A stretch of 64,000 nucleotides of DNA from Branchipolynoe longqiensis. Taxonomy: Eukaryota > Annelida > Polychaeta > Phyllodocida > Polynoidae. The notes beneath the pieces were generated by a model, which saw only the letters and a list, made by a program, of their open reading frames with translations, did no database searches and had not been told where the DNA came from. A program made the translations under genes and the position numbers. Of the stretch, positions 10,171 through 22,200 are shown one piece after another. Position 1 is the stretch's first letter, and each line of letters starts with the position of its first letter. Location of the stretch: positions 1 to 64,000 of the forward strand of contig JASIRB010003264.1 in assembly GCA_030323885.1 (NCBI GenBank), given 5' to 3'.

Positions 10171-10838
10171 CCGTTGATTGCAACCAGAGGCACTTGGGCC
10201 ATTTGAGTTATGTTGGCAGGGGAACTGCCATTGGATGCGTTAGACGCGTTCCTATTATTATTAAAATACGGGCAACGCCCATTTTGCTGCTGAATGGTAG
10301 CGATCATTCGGTTAGTGATGCCGGTGTTGCGGGCAACCGGGGCAGGGGCCAACGGACCGAGCCCTTTTGCCTGACGCTCAACTAATTCCTGCCATCTGGC
10401 ATTTAATTCATCTTCGCGGGTGAGGAGCTGCGCCTCCCGCGTTTCCAATGTATGCACCTTGTCCCTTTTTGCGCCACGCAATGGGGCAGGTAACATGTAG
10501 CTGAGGTCAATCTCTGGGGGAGGGAGGATAGGGACGCGCAAGCCCGTATCTCCTTCGTGCTGCCGGAAGGAGAATTCGTCGGACGTATCGCGGCCTGACC
10601 CACGTCCTGTAGGACGTAGGATCTTTCTAGATTCGGGAGGGGCGGTGCCCGAGTTTTGCGAATTCGCACTTAAGGATTGTGGTGAATCACCACCATAGCA
10701 GACTGGGTCTGCATTTAATGTACGGGGAGACACTCCACCCGAGCAGACCAGGTCCGCATTTATAGGGGCACCATCTGATGACAGCGCCCCTAGCTCATCC
10801 TCTCTCTCTTCCGCAATACCTGCCGACCTCACGGACAC
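10161..10838 (-). CDS. gag: Gypsy gag, N-terminal ORF
   Basis: This 225-codon ORF is rich in Ser, Pro and charged residues, with a helical Arg/Glu-rich segment in its second half (LETREAQLLTREDELNARW). It has no zinc knuckle of its own. The frame opens at about 10890 after a TAA. An ATG at 10863 lies in a different frame, so the true start is unclear; either an indel or non-AUG initiation is possible. It ends at TGA (10163-10161), directly after the heptamer G GGC CCG. Shifting back one base there continues into the next gag ORF. Its role would be the N-terminal part of the Gag shell protein. Confidence 0.7.
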   Translation of the reverse strand: MSVRSAGIAEEREDELGALSSDGAPINADLVCSGGVSPRTLNADPVCYGGDSPQSLSANSQNSGTAPPESRKILRPTGRGSGRDTSDEFSFRQHEGDTGLRVPILPPPEIDLSYMLPAPLRGAKRDKVHTLETREAQLLTREDELNARWQELVERQAKGLGPLAPAPVARNTGITNRMIATIQQQNGRCPYFNNNRNASNASNGSSPANITQMAQVPLVAINGGP

Positions 10839-10890
10839 TGGAGTCCCCGTGTTTTCTCGCCATGGCCTTTGCCGTCGCCAGGTAACGATT

Positions 10891-12006
10891 TATCAATGAA
10901 TTTCCACTACAAAGAAAAAAATATACGATTATGTGCTGCCCAGAAAGCTGATTACTATAGAAATTTCCTGATAATTTGTAAGATGGTAATTACTTGGTTC
11001 TAGATTTAAGCAGAGATTTTGGAAATAGTTCTATAGGAAAAAAATAAAACAACTTTTATATAAAAACTTTGAATTCCCTGCGAAAACTGAAATGAAAGAA
11101 AGGTGTATAAAAGGAAATGAGCAACTAATGGAAATAAACCGTAATATAGGCTACCCCGATATTAGTGTTTCTTTTCTTTAGTCTTTTCTTGCTATTTCCT
11201 GGGTTTTTTTTATCCTTTTTTTTATATATATATAGATACGCCGCAAATTTCCGACTAGGTTCCGGACGCCTTCCTCACAAGGGTATATAGAAACGTAAAA
11301 GGTTAGTGAATTTAGAGAAAGTTAGGAATAAAAAACATTAACCGAAAAGTGAACAGTGGAGCAGCGCTAAAAGTCGACCAAACAGTCGGCAGCCTCTTAC
11401 GCGTCTGCGCTGAGGTTCCAACTACGCGTACTGATGTCACCTCCACTCCGTGACGCGCTTCGTCGCTAGGAGACACCGTAACAAATGGAAAAAGCGGCCT
11501 AGTTCAGAGCTATCTGCCTCAGCCCAACTAAATGTTCTATTCGAACCGATCCAAATGTCGGCAGGCCGCAGTAGCAATTTCTTTCTTTTGTTTAAAACTC
11601 TAACTAAATATAACGCCCGTTAAGGCCTTATGCCGGGGTAGCTAATCCTCGTATCCAACGACTCTATCCGTTCAGAGCGACACAAGTATGACGTCGTTAT
11701 CATGGGCAGATGCCTGACGTCTGAGTTACCCACTGTGGACCTAAGGCTTGTAGCCCTCACAACGAAATGAGTACGACTAGCCGCAAAAGAAAACCAGGAA
11801 TACCAATTCAGTTGAACACTATTATTTCTCCATTATAATGCAACCCCGGGTATTCCCTAAACCATCATGGTACGGCGTGAAACCTAAGCACAGGAGCCGC
11901 TGTTCACTGTCACCAAACGAGTGAGCTGTCAACAAAGACAGCCACCGTTTTTCTTATATTAATTCGCGTATCAAAAGTAAATTAATAGGTATTACACTCC
12001 TTACTA
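10891..12006. other. Non-coding AT-rich stretch upstream of the Gypsy gag
   Basis: There is no ORF with coding character on either strand. If the Gypsy element had a 5' LTR and leader they would lie here, but no copy exists on the other side for comparison. Poly-T tracts occur near 11165-11230 and a GC-richer stretch at 11390-11560. Confidence 0.4.
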
Positions 12007-12980
12007 ATCCTGGTCACAGCACCAGTTTAACCGTTGGGCTATTTCACCCCCGCTTAAGGTGAGCCTACGAGTTAATTTATATAATTATTTCCATGTGAAT
12101 TTCCTGGGCCAGCCGCGGGCCGCCGCTGCCTCCCGTCCCGCCTGCAGGTAGTCCGTGTCCGTCCGTGTCCTTCCCGGGCTAAAGTCGGCCAGCCAGAGTA
12201 TCGTCTAAATACGGATTTTGTCCCCTCTCGCATTTATCGGCCTAAAGCAATTACTTGGTTATTTCAACTAACTGGCTGGTCTACTCGCCTTACGGTGTAT
12301 TTAATATGTTCGAATTGATCCAGAACTAAGCAGATGCGCTAGTGTCACTGCCACTGTCACTGATAATCAGCCTATGTTACTGTCATATTTTAGCCAAAAG
12401 ATCCATGCATCAATTCTGTTAATATGTCTGGTATTATCTCCCCACAGATGGGTTAAGTAGCTGCATAAGGCCTATTTAGGCTTAAGGCCCTTAATTATAT
12501 ATATAAAGCAATCCAATGCTAAGTTTGACCATAGCGGTTAATTCATAGAAGTCTGGAGGATAGTAAAGAATGCAAGGAACGTTCCAATTTACTTTTCCAA
12601 GAGCTCACAGCCTTTTATTCTTAACCAAACTAACATTCGTTCACAGCACATATCGTAGAAGTATTATGCAAACCCCTCCCCTAATCATTAGTTTCAAACA
12701 AGTTTAGAATTTCGATAATATAGGCCTAAAACTCGGCTAAAACATCAGAGCGTCATTGAATACATCTGATCGGTCTGGGTCCGAACGCCCGACCTCCTAT
12801 CGTTGCCAGGCTAGTCGCAATTTGCATCTCCTAGCAACGATTTACGGCCGGAAACCTGGTGCCCCGTGAATGTTTGGCATTCGCGAGTCTGCCAAGGCGA
12901 GTAGCCCGTATATTTCCAAATACGGGTTAATCGGCGCACGCTCGCGAATGTCACAAGGCGAGTAGTCTCGCCCACTTCAC
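12007..12980. repeat. Interspersed LTR-like repeat, copy A
   Basis: This block matches the repeats at about 56.0 and 57.2 kb. Shared landmarks are GTTTAACCGT-GGCTATT, CACCCCCGCTTAAGG, TTTCCATGTGAATTTCC, AGAGTATCGTCTAAATAC, the GAACGCCCGA block and the end CGCCCACTTCAC. It starts near TGGTCAC and ends near TTCA, so TG...CA ends like an LTR are possible. Orientation is the same in all three copies. Divergence from copies B and C is clear (substitutions and indels). Confidence 0.6.
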
Positions 12981-13040
12981 ATGTTATGTCCTGTGAGGAA
13001 CATTCCCATTCTTTAATGCCACATTTTTCTCATCTCGCAG

Positions 13041-13251
13041 GTACCAGCACTGGGGATATGTCCACAACAACATTCATGGAACAGAACGTAGATCTTCGAG
13101 TGAACAGGTCAGCTAGGATCATTGGCGGCAGCCTTCTGGATGCGGTTATTGTCCCGTTTCAATGCAGTCTGAGAGAGAATGATAGCCACATCTGTGGCTG
13201 CACCATCGTGAACAAGAATTTCATCCTAACAGCTGCACAATGTGTCCCTTC
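13041..13251 (+). CDS. Protease homologue exon: activation site and His block (H to Q)
   Basis: The acceptor is TCATCTCGCAG at 13040 and the donor is C|GTGAGT at 13252. It encodes a short pro-region, RIIGGS and FILTAAQC. The acceptor is only about 60 bp right of the 12007-12980 repeat, so the preceding intron has been invaded nearly to the splice site. Confidence 0.85.
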
Positions 13252-16200
13252 GTGAGTTTCATAATTCATTCATCCTTTTTTGGGGGCTAACAATATTTAT
13301 TCTTCTGAAGAAATTTCTTCTTTTTTTCAATTACACCTCAATTTTTTGTTGTTGTTGTTGTTGTTGGTAAATATGTTTATTCTGCTGAATAAGTCTTTTG
13401 TCAGTGCCGAAACACTGGTCTTCCAGCCATTTTTCAATTCAGGGTTATTTACACAAAAGGTATATAGAGTAAGGTGTACAATACCTGTTGAATACACAAT
13501 TTGCACCATGTAACACAATGAAATTCTGAAACCCAAACGTTCCATAACAATATGGTACAGTAATGTCATATAACTAGATCAATATTAGTCAGATTTACAT
13601 AATCAATGTTCTCTAAGAATTAGTGGGAGGTCGTGTCAGTCTGCTGTCTGGACGTGAAGTGCGCTGGGCGGTTGCACAGGGTGGTATAGGGGTAGGTGGG
13701 AGGAAGTGACATCACGGCATCGCTGGTTCTTGGGTCTGGGCGGTGGTGGCGCCGTCTCTAGGGAGGCGGGGGAGGTAGGGAGGTTGATAGAAGTAGGGGG
13801 CGAAGGGTGAAGGGTGAGGTGGGCAGTAGTGGGTGGGGAGGGAGGGTCAGCTGCGACTCGGTCCCGAATTATCCATATTACCATGGCAATATGGACAATT
13901 CAAGACACAACACAGAGCTATAGTATGGAATTTTATTGGAGTTTGTAATAGTAAGACAATTAACAATAGGTAGTGGATGCATAGTAGTCAATGCAAACAA
14001 TGGTAGGATCAAGTTATGCGGTCAGACATGTATGAATCATAATAGGAATAAGTATATAGTAGCATTGTGATCAATAGGAACATAGGTGCATCAAGTTATG
14101 CGGTCAGGTATGTATGAGGTAATCAGGTGTACAGGTAGGTGGAGTAGGGTGGATAGTCAATAAGGTCATGTGGGTGGGGAGCTTTGTCATATGGTGAGGT
14201 CTTGAAGGGGGGGGGGGGAGGAAGTGAATAAGGGGAGGATGGGCTGCAATAGGGTCAATAGGGGAGGTAGGTATGAAGGGGAGGTGTGGGTTAGGTTGCG
14301 AACCGACCCTCAACCAACAAAAGTTGAGAGTTCCCGGGTCGCAGCCGTGATTGGGTCTGGCCGCACGTACGGTTCGCCAGTGGCCGATCTCCTGGACGTC
14401 CTTGAGGGTCACCCCAGCGGCGGCACAGGCCTGGGCCGCCACCCTGCGGATGCTATGGAGGGTGCATTGTTTGTGGTCCGGAAGTCCGATGTGTGCCAGT
14501 GCAGATCGGAGGACCCGGGTGAGTGTTCGAGTCGTCAGTGGGCCTACATCAGAGGTCATGAAGGCTGGGCATCTGGGCAGAGGCGACATACCGCTGCCAG
14601 GCATGGACAGGGCAGTATCGGGAGGTCGAGATCGGTGGGATGTGGATGTTGTATGCATCCAAGGTCGATTGGGACGTCTTTGTTGAACAGACGCGGACGT
14701 TGATGTGGGTGGCGTGATCGGTGACGTCAGCGCCCTTTATGGTGTGTCCGGGGTCCTGCCTGCGGCCGGTCACGAGGAGTTTTCCTTGCCACAGGAGGGT
14801 GAAGTAGCCCAGTAGGAGGGCAGACGACAGGACGTGGGATCGGGGTCCCATGGCGGAGAGGTAGTCGATGACCTTTTGGAGCTGTCATACTGTCAAGGGA
14901 GGGGGGGGGGGGCTTGGTAGGCCACATGGAGGGAGGCCTTGAGCATGCCCCATTTAACAGTGGAGACAAGGTATGTGTCGAACGGGGCAGTAGCCCCTGT
15001 GCAGAGGCTGACCCATGTCCGAGTCATGCTCAGATAGTTCATGATGGCCCCAGTGGCGGAGAGGGCAATGGCGAGGTGGGCAAAATAGGAGGTGATGTCC
15101 AGCTGGTTAGGACGGAGTGGGTTGTAGGAGGGTGTGTGGTCTGCGGGACTTTGTTGCGCCATTTACCCCGGGCGAGTCCGGCTCGGACCAGCTGAATGAC
15201 ATCTTGGTTGTCATTGTGTGTGCCTTGGGAGAGAGACGCAAATTAATGATCTCCCCAGGCTAGATGCTGCCTGCGGGGATGCTAGAGTCGTGACGGACCC
15301 TTATACGTGTGAGGTCCATGTCCTCCACAAACCGGGCCACCCTCCGTAGCAGATAGTGGAGATGGGGGCAGAATGGGAGTGGGAGACCTGCCTCGCATGG
15401 TCCGAAAGGATCTTTAATATGATCGACGATGGCAGGCTCCCGAGAGCATGGAGAGACCCCACAGCGATAAACGACATACAGCGAGACGCATGCCTCACCG
15501 GACTGAGAAGCATACAGGCACAGAAACGCTCCACAACAGCCAGAAGGGTTCAACGCATGCCTCCCCCACGCACCGACGAGGGCCAGAACCACAGAACAGA
15601 CACGACCTCAACACCAGGATATCAACAATATAGGCAGCCCAAATTCAGCTACGAATCCGACAGCCGACCATGCCATCGCTGGAACACGGGTCAAGACTGC
15701 GGGTTCACCAGCTCACACGGAACCGGGGCAGAATGATTCGCCCACCTGTGCGCATGGTGCGTAAATAAGTACCACAGGGTTAACCCACATAAGGAAACAG
15801 AATGTAACAACAAAAAGCGGCAACTCGATAGACGAATGCAAGGCGCACCCACCGAAAATACGGCAGAAAAACAGGATTTTTGCTAAACGGCCCCAACCAG
15901 GCCGAAAAACGGACACAACGCAAGGATCCGCAAGAACCACCCCCAGACAGGCCACCAATAAACGAACACCACTAAGCGAAGTACACCTGAACGAGCAAAG
16001 CATCACTAAAAACCCGCCGGCGAACCACCACCAACAGGCCGCAACAGACTCACACTATGCACAGCAACACAGGCGCAACCTGCCCGCCAACTGCGCATCC
16101 AGCGCACACTCCACACACAACTCAACCATCACCTCAACAACCCCGGCCGGCCCGGCGTGACCAGACGAAGCCGCCTCACAGCCCAACGGCAAAATAACTT

Positions 16201-19200
16201 CCGACCTCACGGAGCCAGCCTCCCCACAACACGACGATCCGTCGTGACCTCAGCCCTCCACTACCCCTGACACATCAAACGGGGCCAGCCAGCCACCACT
16301 ACCGCTCAGCATTTCTCAACCACCAACCATCACCGGCCATAGTACCGGCACACGAGACCGCCCCACCACCTGGACAAAGGATGGGAAAAGACCACACCAC
16401 CCCAAACCACCACCGCCTGGCTCCACGACCACGGTCGCAGACTACCACAAGGAAGGAACCAAAACAGCACGGGTCCGGCCCACAACTGCTCCGCCTCCTC
16501 GCCCCACCAGTCGCCCCACCCCACAGCCAGCAACGGAGGGTGAACAACCTGACACCTTACTTACCTTCGACCACCGGGCACAGGCAGATGAGGACATCGA
16601 CGAGGCACTCGCCGACCCCACCACCGAGCCAGCACCACCCTATGACCCACCCCACACACCTATAACCTACCGCTCCACCATATTTAAGATCTGGCCTACT
16701 ATGGTCACGCAGCCATGGGACGACCACTCATACATGAACATATATAACCAGGTCCGAGCCACGGGCCTCCCTAACCACGTTGCAGCAAGGATCCCTGTCC
16801 CCTCCGATCTAAGCATACCAGCCTGGAGGAAGTACCTCAGAAACTACCACGACAAAGAACTCGTGGACTTCCTCGAATTTGGGTGGCCGATAGACTACAC
16901 AGCTGACGAACCACCAATCCTGGCCACAGCGAATCACACGGAGGACGCCGACCAAACACACTGGATCCACCACTACGTGCGCAAGGAGGTAGGACACGGC
17001 GCACTCCTCGGCCCGTTCACCACCATGCCCTTCACACCATGGGCCTAGACCAGCCCCCTAATGACCCGGCCAAAGAAAAACACCGACGAGTGCCGGGTCA
17101 TAGTAGACTTGAGCTACCCCAGAAGAGCCAGCGTTAACACCGGAATCAGGAAGGGATACTTCCAAGGGAGACCGAACACCTATACACTCCCGGGCATCAT
17201 GGACTTGGCGGATGAAGTCACCAGGCTCGGCCAGGGCTCCTAGATCTGGTCTGCAGACCTGGCCCGAGCGTACCGCCAGCTACCAACCTGCCCACTCTCC
17301 GTGCCCTTGCTAGGGATCAAAGTTGACGGCGAGGTCTACTTCGACCTGGCCCCCGCATTTGGCTGCCGGACATCATCCATGGCCTGCGCACGCACCACAG
17401 ACGCCATCATATACCTGCTACGGAAACGAGGCCACTTCGCATTATGCTACCTCGATGACTTCGTCGGGGTAGCAGCCACCAAGAAGGCTGCCGACGCGGC
17501 CTACATAGACATGCTAAAAATCATGGCGGCGCTCGGCCTAGCATTGTCACCTACAAAGTGCACCCCCCCCCACACACCGCACAACCTGGCTGGGTTATGA
17601 GATCTGCACGGACCAGATGACCGTCAGTATCCCGGATGACAAACTCGCAGATGTCCTCAAGGAGTGCAAAGACATAGCCAACGCAAAGAAGATAACACGG
17701 ACGATGCTACAGAGGATAGTAGGACGACTACGAAATGTCACGAGGTGCGTGAACCCCACACGCAGGTTCATGAACCGGATCCTGGACACCCTCCGAGACA
17801 CCCCACGAACCGGCAGGCACCCCGTTACCATCGAACTAAAACGAGACCTGGCATGGTTCGCCGACTATGCAAGGACCGCCAACGAGGTCGTTCTCCTCCA
17901 ACCAGCACCCAAAACCCCATGGACAATCGAGTGCGACTCCTCCCTCGCACTGGAGGGGCGCACTCCCAGGAAGCCTACTATACCGAGGCATACACCGACG
18001 AATACATGGCGACCTGCCACCACATAAATAGACTCGAGGCCATAAACCTTGTCGTCGCCCTCCACGCACTTGCCCCCACCAGACCGCAAGACTACATACT
18101 CACCATCAATACGGATAACCAGACATCACAAGCGGTCCTCGCATCCGGAGCTGGGAAGGACCCAGTGCTCTGCGCCTGCACTAGGGAGATCTGGAGATTC
18201 GCCACTCTCTACTCCAAGGAAGTACGGATCCTCCACAAGCCAGGCAAAGACTTGATTCTCGTAGACGCCCTCAGCAGGGCGCCCTTCGACACCGCCGCAC
18301 AGGAGAAAGTGGACACCATCTGCCACTGCCTTAGCTTAAACCGACTTCGGGTCAGACACTCTAACACTGTTATACCCGATGCTATATAGGCTAGGGATAG
18401 TAACATTTGCTTTCTATCCCCAGCCCCCCGCAACGATGATCGGAGCCGCATCGCAACACTCTTCCAAGCAGGCCTGGCGGTGGGGACATGGACCAACAAG
18501 AACCGACAAGTCAAACGCTACCTACAACACGCGCATGGCCACTGCTACGACCCCCGCCGCCCATCACAGTACAACCTCATGGCCTACATCGCATCCCTGG
18601 ATGCCACTCTAAGATCACCATCATCCACCGAATCTGGCCCTCAGTGGTGCTGGTCCCTCCACTTCTTACCACTACTTCAGTGGGGCACGAACGTGGGTCA
18701 GCACCACCGAGGGCCAGACAGCCGCATTTGACACCTATGCGGTCTCAGTCATAAAATGTGGGGTCGTGCGGTCCTCTCTCCACCAACCGAGACAGGCCCC
18801 AGCGATAACCACTCCAACTCTACTCCACATCGCCAACCACTTCCGAGCTGTAGGCCGCCGTGCATGGGTGTTCACCGCGGCCCTACTCATGGGGTACTAC
18901 ACCTTACTGAGGCAAGGCAACCTGCTCGTCACTGGCCGGAAGGGCGACCCGGGGCATACCATCCAGGACACTGACCTCCACAATGCCGGCACCCACCTCG
19001 TCCTACACGTGCGGTCCACCAAGACCACCAGATTGGCGGGGGACGCGTTCTCCATCATAATCCGCACGAACGAACACCCTGCCATCTGCCCCGTCCGAGC
19101 ATGGCGGGCATACAGGAAGACAGCTCCCCCCCCCCCCCGCCCCCCCCGCACGACCCGGCATTCGGGTTCCCCAATGGGGCCCCGCTCACCGCCCCGACAC

Positions 19201-22200
19201 TCCTGGCCGCTCTCAGAGCCACACTCCAAGCCGGACGGTTTCCCCACCCCAAGTCCTACACCCTCCACAGCCTCAGAAGAGGAGGAGCACAGGCATGCGC
19301 CAAGGCCGGCACGTCCCTCGACGAGGTCCGCCAGCTGGGAAACTGGCGATTCTCAGCAGTCTACACCTATGTCCCGAGGGCGGCCTTCCCCTCAGCAAAA
19401 CAGGCCCTCCCCACACTTGGTTGAGGGCCTGAGTCCAACTTTACCTAAACCATATTGATCTCATATTACTTACTTGCTTTTTACATGTCTTGACTAAAAA
19501 AAATTTCCATAACATGGGCTCCTCGTTCGGGTGATTAATTGTTCATGATGGTCTACCAACATGGATAATTTACACGCGTACGAGGAGCCCTACCCTACCC
19601 TCCCCTACCCTCCCCTAAGACCTACAACCCCCCACTCACCCTCCTGAGACAGAAACCACTCCACGAGACTCCCCCTCACCCCTCTCCTACCCGACCCCCT
19701 ATCCCCCCCCCCTCCATCTCCCCCCCCACCCCCCTACCCTGACCGTGGCGCCATCTGAATTGGATTTCACCAACTAAACCCTGCCGGAGACAGCCAAAAC
19801 TACTACGCGAGACTCTGACGTCACGATCTCGCATCGCGAGACCCGCACCCCGCCTGACCTATATAAGCGAGCAGCTCACTGTTCACTGGCACTACCAACC
19901 AGGCAGTCAGACGATCAACACCAGGCCACCGCAACTCAGCCGCCCACCCAACCCATCAAACGAACAATCAAAATGCATGGATTGAGGGCCTGAGTCAAAC
20001 TTTACCTAAACCATATTGATCTCATATTACTTACTTGCTTTTTACATGTCTTGATTCAATAAAATTTCCATAACATGGGCTCCTCGTTCGCGTGATTAAT
20101 TAAACATGTTGCCTCCACAACATACCTAATTCTGATAGTGCAATGATAATGCCATACAGTTTATTTCCATGATTTTAGTTATTATGGTAAGAGCGAAGTA
20201 CCTTTGTATGACCAGGTTTGTGGGTACAAACCCTGGTCGAGTCAAACCAATGACTTGAAAATTGATACTTGTTACTTCCTAGTCCAGCGCTCAGTATTAT
20301 TGGGATAGAGCAAAAACTGGTTGGCTCAGTGTCAGGATAATATGACTGAGTGCTGAGTGGCATATCAGGTCATGGTACTGGTGGCCTGGTTTCCCAGTAA
20401 GGCCGCTGTATGACCAGTTGGGTTTGTTTAAGTTGCATAGTCTTATGACGTTGAGTTCCTGCCTTTTAACAGAATTTGTTTATGAATATATTATATTGAT
20501 CACTATAATCTCCTTGACTTTAGTTTGGAGTAACTCTTATTTTAAATGTTTATTTTGGGATATTTAAGGTGAAAAGATGCCAAATTAATGTTGGCATACA
20601 TGTGAAATGCTAGACATAATAGGTTTCCACAGTGACAGGTTCTATTAAGATGACTTAATAGTCATTCTATGCAGCAATAAATGCTAATAAATGCAACAGT
20701 ATCTAGGATAAATCTAGGTAAGTATTTCGGTTTTGAAAACGTTGTGCTTCCATCGGACTATGCAGCTTTAAGGATACATTACAACCCCGTTAAGCCAACC
20801 TCGGCTAAACCAAACGATGGGTTTGTAAAGTCAACGGCTGGCAGTTGTGGTTTGTGTAGGCAGGCTATATGAAATCAGTTCAGGCAAGGAGAGAAAGGAA
20901 GAGTATAAATAGTGAATGTAGAGTGAGAGCTTGCACCCTCAGGTCTATTATTATGTGGTGGTACATGGATCTGATATGGCATACCACCTGACCATTATCT
21001 CTAATCAGCAACAAGCGTTTCTAGTTCCACCAATGAACAGTAAGCATTCTTGTATCACCATGGCTACTGTGATCTACCCACCACCACCATGCGGTGTGGC
21101 TGCTTGGCCTGCACCTGCCTGCTGTGTGTGTGTGGTGATCCGTGACTAACAGTTGGGGGCGAGGGGGTAGTGAGTAGAGCTCTTGAGGCTCCTTACACAC
21201 TAACAGTAGTGCCCCTTTCACACTATCTACCTAATACACAATGGCTATTGACTACAAGTAAAGAGTCACCAGCAACTACATAAATACATCCATGCACCTG
21301 GCCCTATACATCATTTACATTAATAGATCATTTGTACTCCTTTATAGACCATTTCACATTCCACACCAATGCGTTTTATCAGAATATTTTATAATGTACT
21401 CCGCCCCTCCACTTCTTACCACCTGCTCAAGCAGCGTAGAAAGGAATCCAAACATTTTTCGGTGCCCGGCAAAATACTACCATTTATCATATAAAAAAGT
21501 TGGTTAAATCAAAGTCGGTTAATCCAAATTATCATTTAATGCAAGCAGATTTGTCGGGCCTCAGGCCACTTTCGGTATGGTTAAACCAAACTTTCCTGTA
21601 GTTATAAGGTCATCTGAGACTTTTTTATATGATAAATTGTAGTATTTTGCCGGGTCACCGAAAAAAGTTTGGATTAACCGATCGTTTGGTTTAATTGAGC
21701 TTGGTTGAACGGGGTTGTACTATATACATAAAAAACAATAATCAAAGTGTCCACATACATTGTATATTACATTCATAACGCACCAACGTTTTTGCCAAAA
21801 CCAAGTCAAAGTCGAAGCCAAAGCTCGGTTAAACCAATGATCGGTTAATCCAAAATCATTTCTTGGCTCCCTTCAAGTTTGGTTTAAAGGGGTTATACTG
21901 TATATGGAGTATTATTCAAATATTACGGTTTTAAGGTAGGCTCATTCTCTGTGGCTTTTAATTATCTTTTTTTTAGGCTAGTTATTTTGGACATCTTACG
22001 AAACTTTCGAAAACAGAACACCTAGATTAATTCTACGTATCCGCTTTAGATACCAGTGCACTTGTTAAGCATTTGTTGCTGCATAAAAGGAAAGATTAAG
22101 TCAATTTTATACAGTTGCAGGCGTCATAATGTTTACATGCACACCAACATTAATTTGGTAGGTTTTCATTTCAAATATGGTCAAAGGTAATGATTTATAA

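Larger units (their letters stand above)
5099..10890 (-). mobile_element. Ty3/Gypsy LTR retrotransposon, internal region, decayed in its 3' half
   Basis: On the minus strand the order is gag (two overlapping ORFs), aspartic protease, reverse transcriptase, RNase H and integrase with C-terminal domain, which is Ty3/Gypsy order. The gag and protease half is open and uses apparent -1 shifts. The pol half has several frame breaks and a deletion in the integrase core. No convincing LTR pair was found: the repeat at 12007-12980 lies on the upstream side but has no partner left of 5099. The element may have lost LTRs, or the 3' LTR may be cut or replaced. It is inferred to be immobile. Confidence 0.9.
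13628..15360 (-). mobile_element. YR retrotransposon element 1 (DIRS/Ngaro-type), 3' part only, minus strand
   Basis: Reading leftwards there is the last part of RNase H (RVRHDSSIPAGSI at about 15270), the YR N-terminal region, the YR catalytic region and a 3' end with a palindromic core near 13868-13903. Gag and RT are missing; the copy is cut at about 15360, where element 2 begins in the opposite orientation. AATAAAATTCCAT near 13925 (minus strand) matches the 3' repeat of element 2. Boundaries are approximate. Confidence 0.8.
15350..20101 (+). mobile_element. YR retrotransposon element 2 (DIRS/Ngaro-type), 5' truncated, plus strand
   Basis: From left to right: partial gag, pol (RT and RNase H), tyrosine recombinase and then split direct repeats B1 (19421-19540), A2 (19541-19981) and B2 (19982-20101). 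The left A1 unit is missing; the copy begins abruptly against element 1. It sits in intron 1 of the protease homologue in the gene's own orientation. RT has two nonsense codons and the recombinase a poly-C frameshift, so it is inactive. No methyltransferase domain was seen between RNase H and recombinase, which favours a Ngaro-like type over DIRS1. Confidence 0.88.

Noticed and set aside
12007..12980. 5' LTR of the Gypsy element at 5.1-10.9 kb
   Set aside because: No matching copy lies left of 5099, and the repeat also occurs at 56-58 kb away from this Gypsy family.
16299..16665. Overlapping ORFs on both strands in the GC-rich linker
   Set aside because: Low-complexity GC/CA-rich sequence yields open frames by chance; at most the plus-strand linker of pol is real.
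18424..19425. Phage-type integrase or integron
   Set aside because: The recombinase is fused in order with RT and RNase H and split direct repeats, which is the YR retrotransposon layout.
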